From Euglena gracilis (lineage: Eukaryota > Euglenida > Euglenophyceae > Euglenales): a stretch of DNA of 64,000 bases. Below the pieces are notes generated by a model, which was given only the letters and a program-made list of their open reading frames with translations, made no database searches and was not told the DNA's origin. Below, in pieces: positions 21,148-32,886 of the stretch (the first letter of the stretch is position 1; the number at the start of each line of letters is the position of its first letter). Location: positions 16,500,595 to 16,564,594 of the forward strand of contig CP154957.1 in the NCBI GenBank assembly GCA_039621445.1, written 5' to 3'. Made by a program: the position numbers and the translations under genes.

Positions 21148-23184
21148 TGTGGGTGGCTGGAGGTGGCTGTGGCGATGGGGCGGGCAGATAAAAAGTGTGC
21201 CGGAAATGTTTGGGCAGATTCTTCAAATTGACGCGAAAAGAAGCGACACTCCACTGTAAAAATGGAGGTCGGCGCCTCGAAATTTGTGGGGGGTATTTCT
21301 TCGGTTGAAGCCAGACCCCAAGGGCGACCAACGAAGCCCAAAAGTGCTATTTGGTCATTTTTGTATTTGTTTTCGACCAGCTGCCACTCCCTCTGGGAGG
21401 AGGGGGAGGGAATTTTTCATATATTTTTTTGCCTTTTCAATTTTTGTATGTTCCACATTCTAGCTTGTTTATTTTTTGTGTTTTGTTTTCTTCTAGCAAC
21501 AAATTACGTACTTTTTAAAATCAGCATGCTGTCAAAATTACAGAATTGAAGGTTCTTTGTCACGCCGAACCAGGTGCCAAAAAAATCGAATGCGCAAAAA
21601 TACCCCCCCCCCCCAAACTGCCAATGCGCAAGAAATGGATGTTTTGACCCGGGGTTTGCACTGACAAACCTTTTTCCAACCCATTTTCGCCATTTTTGCA
21701 CCTCTAACCCACCCACCCACCCCCCCCCTCCCCCCCCCGGGGGTCCACGACTAAAAAAAACCCTGCGCCCTGCCCAGGACACCCTCTTTCCCTGAAAAGC
21801 AGTCTCTAAAATACAAAAAAAAAATAATTTCCATCGTCCAGCCGCCCAAAGGGCGGGTGGAAAAATGGGTGGGGGTCCGGGGCTGGAAAATGGCTACTGG
21901 CTGGCTGGACCCCCCTGGGGGATGGGGCACCCTTTGGCTGAAGCGACGCCCTGCCAGGGGTTTTTTTAAGACCAGGGGGGAGGGGGGTCCCCCCCCCACC
22001 CACCCACCCCCCTTCGTGCCGTCATGTGAAATGGAAATGGACACAAACAGCATGAACCCATTACCTTGAAGATCCAAACAAGGATTTATTCCAACGTGTT
22101 CTCAAGTTCAAAAATGGATTCATAGATGTGTGGGGGTTGAGCCTGTATGTCCCCTGACGGGGGAGCGCCATGGGTTAGTCTGGCCCAGCTGAAGGCCAGG
22201 AAAGAGAATTTTCCAAGGGCTTTCGGCCTAATTTAGGTGGGTTTGGGTGAGTGGGTGGGTTTGGGTGGGTAGGTGGGTGCATGCTTGTGCTTACCAACCG
22301 GGGGGGGGAGGGGGGGTGGGTGCTATAGGGTGCCTGCCCCTAGCAGGCACCCCCCCCCCGGGGGGGATAGGGGTCCGGGCCGGACCCAGAAAATTTTCAT
22401 TGAAAATGGCCTTTTCCGGGCCCCCGGCGCCGGGGTCGGAGGGGGGTGCCTGCTAGGGGCAGGCACCCCCCAAAACCCTACCCCCCCCGGGGGGGGGTCG
22501 GATCGGGTGCTATGGGGTGCCTGCCCCTAGCACCCCCCCCCCCCGTGGGGTAGGCACCCGACTAAGCACAAGCCTGGGTGGGTGGGCCAACCCTGTCCTG
22601 GGGGGGGGGGGGGCGGGGTTTTGCGTGCGTTGATTTTCAAAAAAAAGAGGTGAGTGGGAGGGTTTGGGTCCAAATTGAACCTTGGTGCCAAATCTTTAGC
22701 AATTTTCTTTGCCCCAATTGCTCCCAAAACACATTTGGCCAATCTTTTTGGAACAAAATTTTCATTTTGCCATGGTCCAACCAGCCCTAAATCGAACCCT
22801 GTCGCCTCGCAGCTCAACTGTTTGAACGTTGTGTGAAGGAAATGAGGTGCTGAATTGTGAATGAAGGAAATGAGGTGCTGAATTGTGAATCCCACCCCCT
22901 CGAAAAATCAAAGGCAGTCTTAAGCAAGCACCTGTAGTTGAACCCCAGATTTTTGCCATTTTCGGCCATTTTCGGCCATTTTTTCCTAAAGGTAAAATTA
23001 CCTTAAAATCCTTTCGTGCCAACAATGCATTTGATCATGCATGCAACGTGAAAGTAGTTGTGAGCAACAAATCAAGCCAACACATCCAAGGAGGTCCGTT
23101 TGGAATGGGTGCTCAGGGATCTCATCCCTTCCGACACCACTTTCGGTGACCAAGTGCCACGAAGATTGATGGGATCCACCAAAA
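21148..23184. other. Repeat-rich spacer with nested inverted repeats
   Basis: Contains further miniature-element ends at about 21935-21975. A cluster of inverted GGTGCCTGCCCCTAGCAGG words lies at 22320-22350, 22440-22470 and 22505-22530, able to fold with one another. A duplicated 25-bp unit (GAAATGAGGTGCTGAATTGTG) lies at 22830-22890. No gene supported. Confidence 0.5.
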
Positions 23185-23701
23185 TTATATCTCGCCATTG
23201 ATGGACAGATACTTCAGAAACAAATTTCTTAGAGGACTTCCGTCATTCAGTTTCGCAAGTGGAATGTCGCTTGACGCCATCACACTTACAAAATCTCAAA
23301 AAAAAGTCTCTTGCTTTTTCCCCTTAGATATCCAACCAGAGAGGCTCCTGTCCACTTTGGTCTTTTTTTGCCAAGGGTTTTTGGGATGCTTCATGAGAGT
23401 GGTTGGCACTTGGCACATTTACCACCATGGTGGGTGGCAACACCAAAGCTGAGGGTTGCGCGATGGCAAGTGCCTTCGTCCTTTTCTCTTCAAACCACTT
23501 GGCGGGATGCTTTTCACAAACAAATTTCCCCTCACTTTTTCCAACTTGATACCCCAAGCAATGTTGTTTGATGGTGGCACGGTTAACTCCCATCTACTTC
23601 GTGCACAGTGTGTAATAAACCGAGTGAAGGAATCACAACTTTAACGGAGAAAAAAACCGCTTCACATACTTTGCCTGGTTGCACCTTGTCACCACAATTT
23701 T
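23185..23701 (-). CDS. Unknown small gene, three candidate exons
   Basis: Exon 23670-23701 (TATTTCAG acceptor, GTATGT donor; KIVVTRCNQA) joins in phase to 23536-23593 (WELTVPPSNNIAWGIKLEK, GTGAGG donor). A last exon at 23185-23284 follows a pyrimidine tract and TAAG acceptor and reads VMASSDIPLAKLNDGSPL to a TAA stop. The third junction does not match in phase, so one exon is missing or the acceptor is wrong. No family is recognised. An overlapping minus-strand frame at 23324-23593 is also open, so the model is tentative. Confidence 0.45.
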
Positions 23702-23944
23702 CTGAAATACCATCAAAACCTTCAGCTTTGGCCCAAATAACCCATTCAGAGGTGGTTCTTTGAGTAAACCCCCCCAAATAATACCCCCCTGGGGTATTAT
23801 TTTTTCGCCCGAAGTCCCGGCCCGGGGGGGGGGGCATTATTTGGGGGGGGGGGTATTATTTCCCAAAAATTTTCGAATTTTTTTGAAGTTCCGTAGGAGC
23901 AAAAATAAAAACCCCCTTTGGGATCATTTTTTGTACCTCTCCCC

Positions 23945-24361
23945 CCTTGTCCAACGACCGCTAATTTTCGTCTCTGACCGGGGGGGGGGGGGGGTCGTTA
24001 AAATGGCCAATGTTCGTCTCTGACCAGGGGGGGTGGTCGTTAGACAGGGGGGGGGGGATTTCCGGCGCGTCTCGCTGGAAATTTTTGGCGCTTCGCGCCT
24101 GACAATAGCCAATCTCGTGCATAATGTTGACTCAAGGAAGATGGAACAAATTGCCACAAGACCATCATTGCACACATATGATGTTGTCCCCCAGGACCCT
24201 CAAAACACTTCAAGCAAAAAGCATCCAGTGAGAAGCTGCAAAGAACAAAATCAAAACAAGAAATTATCAAGTCTCATTTCCCCAAGATCGTATACAAAAA
24301 GATCGTCTCTGACCGGGGGGTTGGTCGTTGGACAAGCCCGGTCGTTGGACAAGGGGGGGGG
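23945..24361. mobile_element. Degenerate C-tract-ended elements
   Basis: TTGTCCAACGACCG at 23945 and CGTCTCTGACC followed by G-tracts and GTCGTT at 23975-24050 and 24300-24360 are variants of the ends of the 3651, 26382 and 35246 elements. A GGCGCTTCGCGCC-type hairpin sits at about 24078. The stretch 24115-24300 between them is unique and open in the plus strand (Lys/Ser/Gln-rich), with uncertain meaning. Confidence 0.5.
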
Positions 24362-25485
24362 GTACTTTCTCATGAAATGTAGCATTTTTTTTTGGAGGCC
24401 AGATGATCCAGAAAAATCGATTTTTTTTTGAAATTTGTTGCCAGAGATTGTGATTTTACCTACATTTTCAGGTCAAAAATCCGGGCCTTCGGCCCGAAAC
24501 CGGGGGGGGGGGGGTATTATTTCGGTGGCCGAAGCCGGACCCCGAGGGGGGGGGGGTATTATTTGGGTGGGGTTTAGCTTGAGTTCCAGGGCCAGGCATA
24601 CTGGCAGGAGAGAGAGGCTGTACAGCGACAAGATTCAGTCGCACTTGAAATCGCCCTTAGGGGAAAAGAAACTGTTATTTCATTTTATTTTATTATTTCA
24701 TTTTCGGCCATTTTTGGCAATTTTCGGCCATTTTCGGGACCCCCACCTATAGAGCCCAAAATTTCATTTTCGCCATTTTCGGCCGTTTTTTTTTGCCATT
24801 TTTACTAAAAGTGCTTGCCCACACCCACCCACCCATCCACCCATCCACCCACCCACACACGCACGCACGCACGCACTCTCTCTCATGCACATACAAACAG
24901 ACACAAACAAAAGAAAACCAACTGGAATTTGTACCCTTTCGAAAAAACATTAACTCAAATCGACCATCAGACTTTTCAAAAGCTGTTCAACCTCTCCCGG
25001 AGGTTGCAAAATAAGAATGGATGGACACACGACAGCAACAACTGTCTCAGCTTCACAACCGAAGCAAGCTTGGCGATGCCAGAATTATGTACAGCTGTAA
25101 TTGGCGAAGGGGGTGGGGGCGATGGAGACGGCAACTCAGGCCAGGCAGGACGCCTGAGAGGTGGAGGCGGGAGGGGAGGGTAGCATCATGCACATCCAGC
25201 TCAACGGACACTGTGGAGGTTTGTCCTCTGGGGGAGGGGGCAACAAATTCTCGTCCTTTGAATTTTGAATTTCATTTTTTTTAAAAAATGTGGCAGAGAT
25301 TGATTCCAATCCAGGGGGGCCAAACATTGTTTTAGGTTATTGATGGTATAGGGTTAGGGTTAGGAGTCCCGCCTAATTTTAGGCCTAACTTGTCCACCTA
25401 ACGCTGACCTGGGGGGGGGGGGCGTAAACCATGGCTGCCAAAATTTTATCCACACAACGACCCCGGAAGCTTCCAATCACCTAAC
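24362..25485. other. Spacer with microsatellites and weak exon candidates
   Basis: CCCACCCA/GCAC microsatellite at about 24815-24880, GTATTATTT blocks with G-tracts at about 24510-24565, and a short TAGGGTTAGGGTTAGG at about 25348. A plus-strand frame at 25021-25284 is rich in Arg/Trp and has no clear splice sites. No gene supported. Confidence 0.45.
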
Positions 25486-25656
25486 CTGACATAATTGGAC
25501 CTTGGCGATGATTGCAACCGCCGAGCCTCCTGTGAAGCGATGGCATTGTCTGATTGTTTTGGGTTGTGCGCACAGTACACACGGACGTTGAGTTGACGTT
25601 GGGTTGTGCCAGTGTTGCAATGGGCCTCTCCTCGGATGCATTGATGAAACCACAAG
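25486..25656 (-). CDS. Internal exon of unknown gene
   Basis: The frame of 56 codons has two leading bases and one trailing base, ending at a CAG/GTTAGG donor. It reads GFINASEERPIATLAQPN, then TVRTTQNNQTMPSLHRRL, and looks like ordinary polar protein. The acceptor (GTGAAAG) is weaker than the donor. A possible preceding exon follows a CTTTTCAG acceptor at about 26157. The family is unknown. Confidence 0.4.
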
Positions 25657-25956
25657 CTTTCACAAACAATCCCAAAATATTTTCTTTTAAAAAACTGTCC
25701 TAGGTTAGGTTGAAGAACCTCACCAGATTGGACACAAGAAAATGGTCGTTTAGGATGATAGATGTTTCAATTAATTGTTGATCTGACAAATAGATTAATA
25801 GATTGAGCAATGGCACAATAATCACATTAGGCACTCAGGAGTCACAATTGGTGTCGATGCCATCTCCCAAAATCAACAAGAACGACCATTGGTGAAAAAC
25901 TCAGCGCTGGGGAAGAAAATAAAATGAAAAATATATCTTGTAAAATGAAAACGGGG

Positions 25957-25970
25957 GGGAGGGAGGGAGG

Positions 25971-26063
<93 letters not shown>
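25957..26063. repeat. (GA)n microsatellite
   Basis: GGGA units pass into an almost pure GA run of about 85 bp. The Ser-Leu frames on the minus strand are the repeat translated. Confidence 0.97.
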
Positions 26064-26066
<3 letters not shown>

Positions 26067-26381
26067 GTGTGAGTGAGTGAGTGAGAAGAAGGGGGCATCA
26101 ATTGCTTCTGTCGAGGAGGAAGAGCAAGCCTCTGAGAGCCTTGGATGCTGTTCTCCCTGAAAAGCCAGGCGATCCAAAATGCGGAACAAAAATGCCACAA
26201 TCAAACGTTGGCACTGTCATCCAGAGGACGGAGGTTGGAGGTCACATTCAAAAATGAATCAATCTGGACCAAAACTGTGCACTAGGGAAAAAGGTGGCCA
26301 GAAACGTGGGGGTGAACTTTTGGCACTGGACTGAACCAACCAGTCATTCTTGGGAACTATTCATAAATGGAGCAAATTGTA

Positions 26382-26998
26382 CCCCCCCCCCTATGTCCAA
26401 CGACCGGTAACCTCTGTCCTCTGACCGGGGGGGGGGGCGGTCTTTGGACATAGGGTAGTGACCAAAAAGGTGTCCTCTGACGGGGGGTGGTCGTTGGACA
26501 CGGGGTCGGGAAAAAAAGTTTGCCGAAACCCCCCAAAAATGTCAAAATTTTCCTTCTGGCGCTTTGCGCCTCCATTTCCAGCCCTGTCAACAAATATATC
26601 CTCAAATAGCACCCAAAACGTACCTTCACGCCGCGGGATTTCACAAAAAAAAACAAAGATACCCAGTCGACAATCCCTCCATTCCATCAACCATCTTCAC
26701 TCCATCATACAATCTAGCAAACACCCGAAAATGTCACGGTGGAATGTTGCAGCTCCTTCAACAACCGCAAGCACTATCTCCCCGGTGGAGCGCTCGTAAT
26801 GCACAAAACTCCCCAGAGGGAACATTTTAATGGACGATGGGCTGCGGGGTAGAGGACAAGGGCGGAAGAAAAGCCTTTCAGGACTGGCAAACCTCCGGTT
26901 TTCACACACCTGCAAAAAAAATCAAACCTCCGAAAAGGTGTCCTCTGACCGGGGGGTGGTCGTTGGACATAGGGGGGTCGTTGGACATAGGGGGGGGG
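26382..26998. mobile_element. C-tract-ended inverted-repeat element, copy 2
   Basis: Inverted C-tract/CTATGTCCAACGACC and GGTCGTTGGACATAGGG ends are flanked by TA on each side (26380-26381 and 26999-27000). The interior is nearly the same as at 3651-4208 but carries about 60 extra bases near its middle. Minus-strand frames inside (for example MFPLGSFVHYERSTGEIV) are shared by both copies. They could be a captured exon or chance; nothing resembles a transposase. Confidence 0.75.
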
Positions 26999-27039
26999 TA
27001 CATTCTGGCCCAAATCTCAAAAGTGAACTGAGTGACATC

Positions 27040-27135
27040 AGAAAAAGGGCAAGATCGCAGCCGTGGAACCTTCTCCAAAGGAGAGGGAGGAATCGACGGG
27101 GGATAAAGGCAAATGAGGGGAGGGTGCTTGGCAGA
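27040..27135. repeat. Duplicated block around a small palindrome
   Basis: CTTCTCCAAAGGAGAGG within a 45-bp block also occurs near 39045-39095 (there as a perfect CCCTCTCCAAAGGAGAGGG). The two copies differ at three bases. A plus frame (KIAAVEPSPKERE) and a minus frame (SFGEGSTAAILP) are both preserved equally well, so strand and coding status are unresolved. Confidence 0.5.
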
Positions 27136-27359
27136 CAAATATGATACAAAAAAAATGCGACAACATCTGAGGGGAAAAGAAACGAAAACACTGGTGCTGT
27201 GCTAGCAATTCTCACGAGCATTCGTTCATTTCCTCGCCATTTGCTGGTCTTCTGAACCCCCCCTAAAGAAATCATGCAGCAGATGTGCTCCAATGCTCCA
27301 CAATCCATTTCCATTTTGCAAATACCACACCTCAAAATTCTGAAGCCCATTATACTCAC

Positions 27360-27405
27360 CCCTCCAAACGCCGCTATGTACCCGGTAAAACGCAAGATTT
27401 TCTCT
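27360..27405 (-). CDS. Small internal exon of unknown gene
   Basis: TCTGTTTTCAG acceptor and GTGAGT donor, both near consensus, bound 46 bp that read EKILRFTGYIAAFGG with one leading base. A competing reading continues through the donor to a stop at 27226. Neighbouring exons are not identified. Confidence 0.4.
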
Positions 27406-27429
27406 CTGAAAACAGAATGTTTTGACAAG

Positions 27430-28056
27430 TATGATTTGGTTCAGCAAGATTGAAACAGTGCCAATGTCAAATATGCAAAACAGTGCATGCACATTAAAAT
27501 ATAACAAATATGTTTTTGATGATATACTCTCTCACATAATGCACCATCTCTGGCCTGGGTGCATTATGTGCAACGCGATGGTGCTATTTCCTTGCCAAAT
27601 TTTATGCAAACTTCAAAAGATGACAAACAAAAGATCACCTGGTTGGAGAAAAATCGATGAACATTGGATGGCAATTATGAAAATATATTTATCACCTTTG
27701 AAAATCGCCTCAATTTTCCATTTCAACGCTTTTATTATGGTACTGTTTTGTGGCATTGTCCTCAAAAGACACATGGCTCAGGCATTGGCCCCTTGATGGT
27801 TGGGTATCTCTAAGTGGAGGTTTTTCTTCCCCCCCCCTGCCATCCAAAACCAAACAATCTGCCAATCAAATTTCCTGAAAAACTCCTTCTGCATTATGAA
27901 GCTGCAAACAAAATCAAAACCAAAACCAAAATGGGTGACCCCTTGGAGCGTTTCACTCAAGTTCGGCGCTGGAATCCCTCACATCATGAAATAAAGATGT
28001 AATAATTTATTAATTTATATAATAATAATAACAACAACAACAACACCACCACCACC

Positions 28057-28089
<33 letters not shown>

Positions 28090-29138
28090 AATAATAATAA
28101 TTCATACCTAAAAAATTTGGGTACCCTCAGAGGATTTTGCTCTGCAGAAAAGGGCGAGTGGGTCGTTGGGTATAGCAACGCCATACCAGGACGAAGGGGG
28201 AGATATTTTGCAGTACAAAAATGCGCGTGGTGGAAAACAGGCGGAATCAGGCAATGGAAAAGCCCTCTGGGAATACTGCCACAATTTACAGGTGGGGCAC
28301 GAGCTCAGAAAGATCAGAAAGATCGATATACAAAGTATTTGGGTAATTTTTTTGGGTTTCATCATCCATACGCCCACAAAAAACCTTGGTATGGATTTGT
28401 GATCCAGCAACACAACATAACTGCCTTCTGGAGTGCTGCTTCGGAAGTGTATCAATGACACGAGCGAGTGATTGGGGGAAATGTTGAATACCTCTGAAAA
28501 GCAAAGAAAAGTTAGCATTGAGTGCATGAAAGCATCCACAAACACATGAAGGATGACAATTTCCCTCCAAATGTGACGCCCCCCCCCCCAGAAAAGCCCA
28601 AAAGAGTTTGCTTTGAAAAACAATAACAAAAACAAACCTCTCCAAAATATGAGCATAAAATAATTTTGAAAAACTCCAACCAACAGTCGGAAAACTGGAA
28701 AAACTGGAACATGAAAATAGATGGAACCTCAACCGGCCCCAAAATAAACACGTAATCCTCACTTTAGGTCCGTTGCTGGAAACTTCGACCAACGTTTCAG
28801 GCCATTACCAGTCAGACACTGGGGGGGGGGGGCACATACAACACCCCCCAACCCGGCTGACAACCACTGAGGATGGCATAAGCTTGAATCGACGGAGCTG
28901 GGAGGCCTCGGTGCACAAAAAAAACAGACAGCCAAAAGCGGGGCGGTTCCTGGACGCTCCAGTGCCTGCCCCAACTCCAAGAGCAAGACCTCACGGGAGA
29001 GGAATGGACCGCAGAACTTTACACAATGTTGTTGCAGAGGTGCAGTGCCTGATCACTGTTTACTGATTACCGTTTTATTTTGAAAGGTGTTGCTTGAGTA
29101 ATTAAGAAAGGGGAAATTATTTCAGTAGTTCAAGCTGT
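27430..29138. other. Mostly AT-rich spacer with (AAC)n and an uncertain coding block
   Basis: An AAC/AAT trinucleotide array lies at about 28020-28100. At 28108-28480 all three plus frames and one minus frame are open. The minus frame holds GVAIPNDPLALF, which resembles GVALEPNDRLALL at about 39790-39830 on the same strand. I cannot decide the exon limits. Confidence 0.4.
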
Positions 29139-29306
29139 TCAAGCTCGAAGCTTCTCCATTCCTGATTCCACCACCAAGGCCCGCACTTCCTCACATAAAG
29201 CAGCTGGGCAATCGGTACTCAAAATTCTCGTAAAAAACTGCTGGAGAAAAAAACTGCATTTCACACTAACTTCTGCAATGCCTTTACGGTCAAGAACTGC
29301 ATCAAT
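29139..29306 (-). CDS. Terminal exon of unknown gene
   Basis: The acceptor CTCTATTCGCTCAG ends just before 29306 and opens 55 codons in phase 0 to TGA at 29139-29141. The product reads as a helical protein C-terminus (IDAVLDRKGIAEVSVKC, CSFFLQQFFTRIL, then CPAALCEEVRALVVESGMEK). An in-frame TGA immediately upstream of the acceptor supports it as a real exon edge. It follows family copy 3 on the same strand, so it could belong to a separate small gene or, less likely, to an extended form of that copy. Confidence 0.5.
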   Translation of the reverse strand: MDAVLDRKGIAEVSVKCSFFLQQFFTRILSTDCPAALCEEVRALVVESGMEKLRA

Positions 29307-29679
29307 CTGAGCGAATAGAGGAGCGTCAAAATAAAGAGCAGTTCAACATGGGTAACTGTACAACAGCCACAAAGATGAGAAAAAACATATGGCAATTGTA
29401 GCCTCTCAAACCTTCACAGAAAAAGAAAGCTTGTCAGAAATAGCTTTCGATTGAATTGCCTCCCACACATATTTAGCAACGACACGGCATTCCTATTCGC
29501 AAAAAAAATCAAAAAAGTGGAGACTCGCTGGAGACTCGCCCCCCAAAAGTTGTCACTGGCAAGTAAGGTGGTACAAGTTTGGGTGACAGATTCCCAGCGG
29601 AGTGACGTCAACGTCAGGCAACAACTCAGGGAAGGGGGGTGGTGCCAGAGGCTCAGGGCTGCGGGCTCAGGTTGGGGGG

Positions 29680-31155
29680 TCAGCCTTGGGGGTGGGTGCT
29701 CTTCCACGCTGCCAGCTCGGCCTCGTGCTCCACGATGCCCACGAACGTGTGCGTCAGGAGGGGGGCCGCATGGAAGGAGGACAGCGGCCGGCGTGCGCGC
29801 ACCGTTTTTCGGATGTAAACTTGAACGCGGAAGAACAATGGCCGCAACTGGGTGATCCCGTCAGACAATCCCCCCCCCCGGAAGATGGGCTGGGGGCCAA
29901 CCTTAAGGGGCCCAATTTGCATGTTAAGAATCTCAGCGGGCCATATGCCAGAAGGAAGCCAAAAACTTAAAACACCAAGATGGCATGTCAAAGTCGGAAC
30001 CAAGCCGACTTAGGGGGCCAAGGCCAAGGTTGCATGCAAGGAGGACCAAGGGAGGCCAAGCGTTAGGATCGTCCGGGGGGCCCTCCTCATACCTCGGTAC
30101 ACCACCACCAGGTATGAAAGAGGTCTGCCACCCCCCCACCACTTCCTGAATGGAGGGGTGCCCCCACCCCTCCATCTATAAGAGGCATGCTGAGGCCGGG
30201 GCAGGGCCCACAATGGGACGTGAAAATCGCAGTCCACGGGGCTGTCGGGGCGGGAGGGGCGGGTGATTGCCTCGGACGAGAGGCCGTCCTGGCTGTCGGG
30301 GGCTCTGTGCTGCCATGTGCAACAGAATACTACCTCCCAGTATGTACACGAAGTTGGTGCACTGGCAACTTGGGGTGCACACTCGTTTGGCCAACCCAGG
30401 GCATTGTATTGATGCAGGGGGGGGAATGCGCTGGACGGCCCTCGGAAAAAATGCGCAAAAATGCGCAAAAATGCGCAAAAAAATGCGCCGAGTTTGTAAA
30501 TTCCTAAGGGAAAAAGGACTTAGAAAAATTTCCAACAATAAGCCCAAAATTAAACCAAAATAAAAACAGCTGAAATGAAGGCATTTTTGGTTAAAAAAAA
30601 TGCACGAGCAAGGCGTCACTCTCTGTTCACCATAACCAACAATGCCAGCCATGGTGCCCCTAACTTGTGACCAGGGGAGTAGGATTCGATGTGGGGTCTC
30701 TGAAAACCCTAGTGTCCTCATCGTCATTGGATGAATACCCACACCTCACCACCCAAGGGTTTTTTCTTGAGGTGGGTCCCTTTGGTGAAAAAAAAGTGCG
30801 GAAATGGGTTCGTTGGTTATAGAAATGGGTTAGTTGAACGTGGGCAACATTCGGTGTGTGGTTTGGTTGGTTTTGAAGAACGGTGTTAAAGAACACCAAT
30901 GTCAAGTTTGTTTTTGACATATGGACAATGTGGACAACATGGACAATGTGGAGAAAATGCCTCCAAAAAGTGTAAAAAAAAGTGGGAAAATGGAAAAAAT
31001 GCGCAAAAAAATGCGCAAAAAAAATGCGCATTTTTGAAAAATTGACAAAAATGCGCAAAAATGCGCAGCGCATCCCCCCCCCTTAATTGATGGGGCAAGC
31101 AGGCTTCTTTTGAAGCCTCCCCCCAAAATAGCCCCCAAAAAACCACTCCGTTGTG

Positions 31156-31198
<43 letters not shown>

Positions 31199-32886
31199 TA
31201 TATATATATACACACACACATACACACACACACACACCAAATCATGTTTCTTGCCAATACACACCAAATCACAAAAAAAAGACGCATTGACAAAAACATT
31301 TTGCCCGACACACACCAAATCAGGACAAAAGCCCCCCAAAAAGATTGAAATGGCCCAAATCAGGGGGGGAGTTGATACCGAGGTCTTTTTCAAAAAAAAT
31401 TTGGAAAAATTGCGGAAAATTAGGTAAAATTGTGCAGAAAAATGGTACGGGGAATAAACCCATTTCTCCTGAAGGTGACTCGGATGAATTTCACATTTTT
31501 TTAAAAAATTGCAACATTGGGGTTGTTTTGAGCCGCCGTTCACACTTTGTCCAACAAAAGAACTCTTAAAATTTTTTTGAATGTTTGGGAACCGAGGGAT
31601 GTTGGGGACTCATTTCACCTTCCATTTCAGATCCTTTAGAAAAATTGTACAAAGAGGAAAAAATGCAGGGAATTTGTGGAAAACTGCAGAAAATTGCGGA
31701 TGATTGTGCAAAATTGCGGGAAACTGTTGAAAAAAATACGGAAAACTGCAGAAAAATGTGGGGAATTGCAGAAAATTGCGGGAAATTGTGGAAATTGTCG
31801 ATTGTTTGCAATTATCAATTTTCCCCTGTCCAAATTGATCCATGGTCAATATGGTCAAAATACATGGGGAAAATCCTGCAAAATAAGTGAAATGAGTGCT
31901 AAACGAATAAGCGAAATAGTGCCTTTTGGCCTAAAAAAAAAAAGCAAAAGAAGCGTTAAATACGCGCACTGCATACTTTTATCCTGCAATAACTTAAGCA
32001 AGCTACAGCCCCGTGACGTTACAACAAGACTTAAGTTAGTGAATGGAGCCAACTTGGGGAGGGGGCAGGGCTGCACGGGAAGGCGTGGTGGGGGGCAACA
32101 CCCCCCACACCACAGCACCGCGCAAGGTCTGCGGCTCAGAAAGAAGATTTTGACCTAAAAACCGGCGCCCTTGAAGTGCTGGAAGGCCTTGGGGGGGGGG
32201 GTTCGACCCATTGGGTTTCTGGGATTCCCGTCAAGGGGGTACAAACGTGGTAGACAGAAACCCGGGGGTATGGCCCACGAGGCGAGATGTCCCTTCCGTT
32301 CCAAAAGCAGCGCCCGAGGTCCATGCTAGCGGTCTCCAGCTGCTTGGCCTCCTTGGCTGGGGTCAGGGCGTTGCTTCAAGACTCACCCCGGGGAGTCCAG
32401 CTCAAAGGCTGGGAAATTTGGGCTGGCTGGAAAAAAGCTGTTGGCTGACCCTCCCACAGAGGGATCCCAGGCTGGAGCTGGGCCCGGGTGCCAAAAAATC
32501 GAAATCGCAAAAGCATCAAAAAAAAAAAAACTGCCAAAAGCCAAAAAGCAGCCAGCAGCCTGTTTCCAGCCCAGGACCCCCTACCCCACTCAACGAGATT
32601 AATTTATTTCCAGCCGATGGAAGGGCGGCTGGACAGTAACGGACGGATTATTCGCTTTCGGTACAAAAATGGGCCAAAAACGGGCAAAATGGGCCGGGAA
32701 AAATGCTGTTCATGACATGCTGGGGTCAAAAAAATCTTTTTTTTTTGCACAATGGACCCCCGTGGGGGTGGGTCAAAGTATCTTGAGCAACGCCCTTGCC
32801 GAGGTCAAAGCGGCAGTGGTGGCTGTCCTCCGGCGTCTCTGGGAGAGGAGGGGGACGGCGTAGGAGAAGTCGCAGAGCTGGCACAT
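29680..32886 (-). CDS. Tandem family copy 3, interrupted by a mobile element
   Basis: Exon A begins at ATG 32886 (MCQLCDFSYAVPLLSQRRRR) but is cut at about 32796 by an inserted element. Its remainder resumes at about 32363 and runs to 32290 (PAKEAKQLETAS), matching the unbroken copy 4. Exon B is 30193-30309 with DSQDGLSSEA and DFHVPLWALPRP, after a GGCAG acceptor in the usual phase. Exon C is 29680-29781 with SSFHAAPLLTHTFVGIVE to a TGA stop. The read-through of exon A stops inside the element, so this copy is probably a pseudogene unless the element is spliced out. No canonical junction is visible between B and C. Confidence 0.55.
30448..31070. repeat. ATGCGCAAAAA arrays
   Basis: ATGCGCAAAAA words at 11-13 bp spacing occur at 30448-30488 and again at 30998-31066. 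A looser AAATTGCGGAAA/AAACTGCAGAAA series lies at 31650-31800. They sit in the intron of family copy 3 between exons A and B. Confidence 0.75.
31157..31235. repeat. (TA)n and (CA)n microsatellites
   Basis: About 50 bp of alternating TA is followed by ACACAC and a short TACACAC run. No other feature is seen in the surrounding 200 bp. Confidence 0.95.
32365..32795. mobile_element. hAT-like miniature element inserted in exon A of copy 3
   Basis: Inverted ends AGGGCGTTGCTTCAAG and CTTGAGCAACGCCCT. The flanks CTGGGGTC and CCGAGGTC match at 6 of 8 bases, consistent with an old 8-bp duplication. Comparison with copy 4 shows uninterrupted coding sequence across this site. The interior shares GGTGCCAAAAAATCGAAATCG with the partial element at 20370-20806. 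Confidence 0.75.

Noticed and set aside
25842-26204. Ser-Leu repeat protein
   Set aside because: Translation of the GA microsatellite.
31157-31200. TATA-box promoter
   Set aside because: It is a long TA microsatellite followed by CA repeats, not a discrete promoter element.
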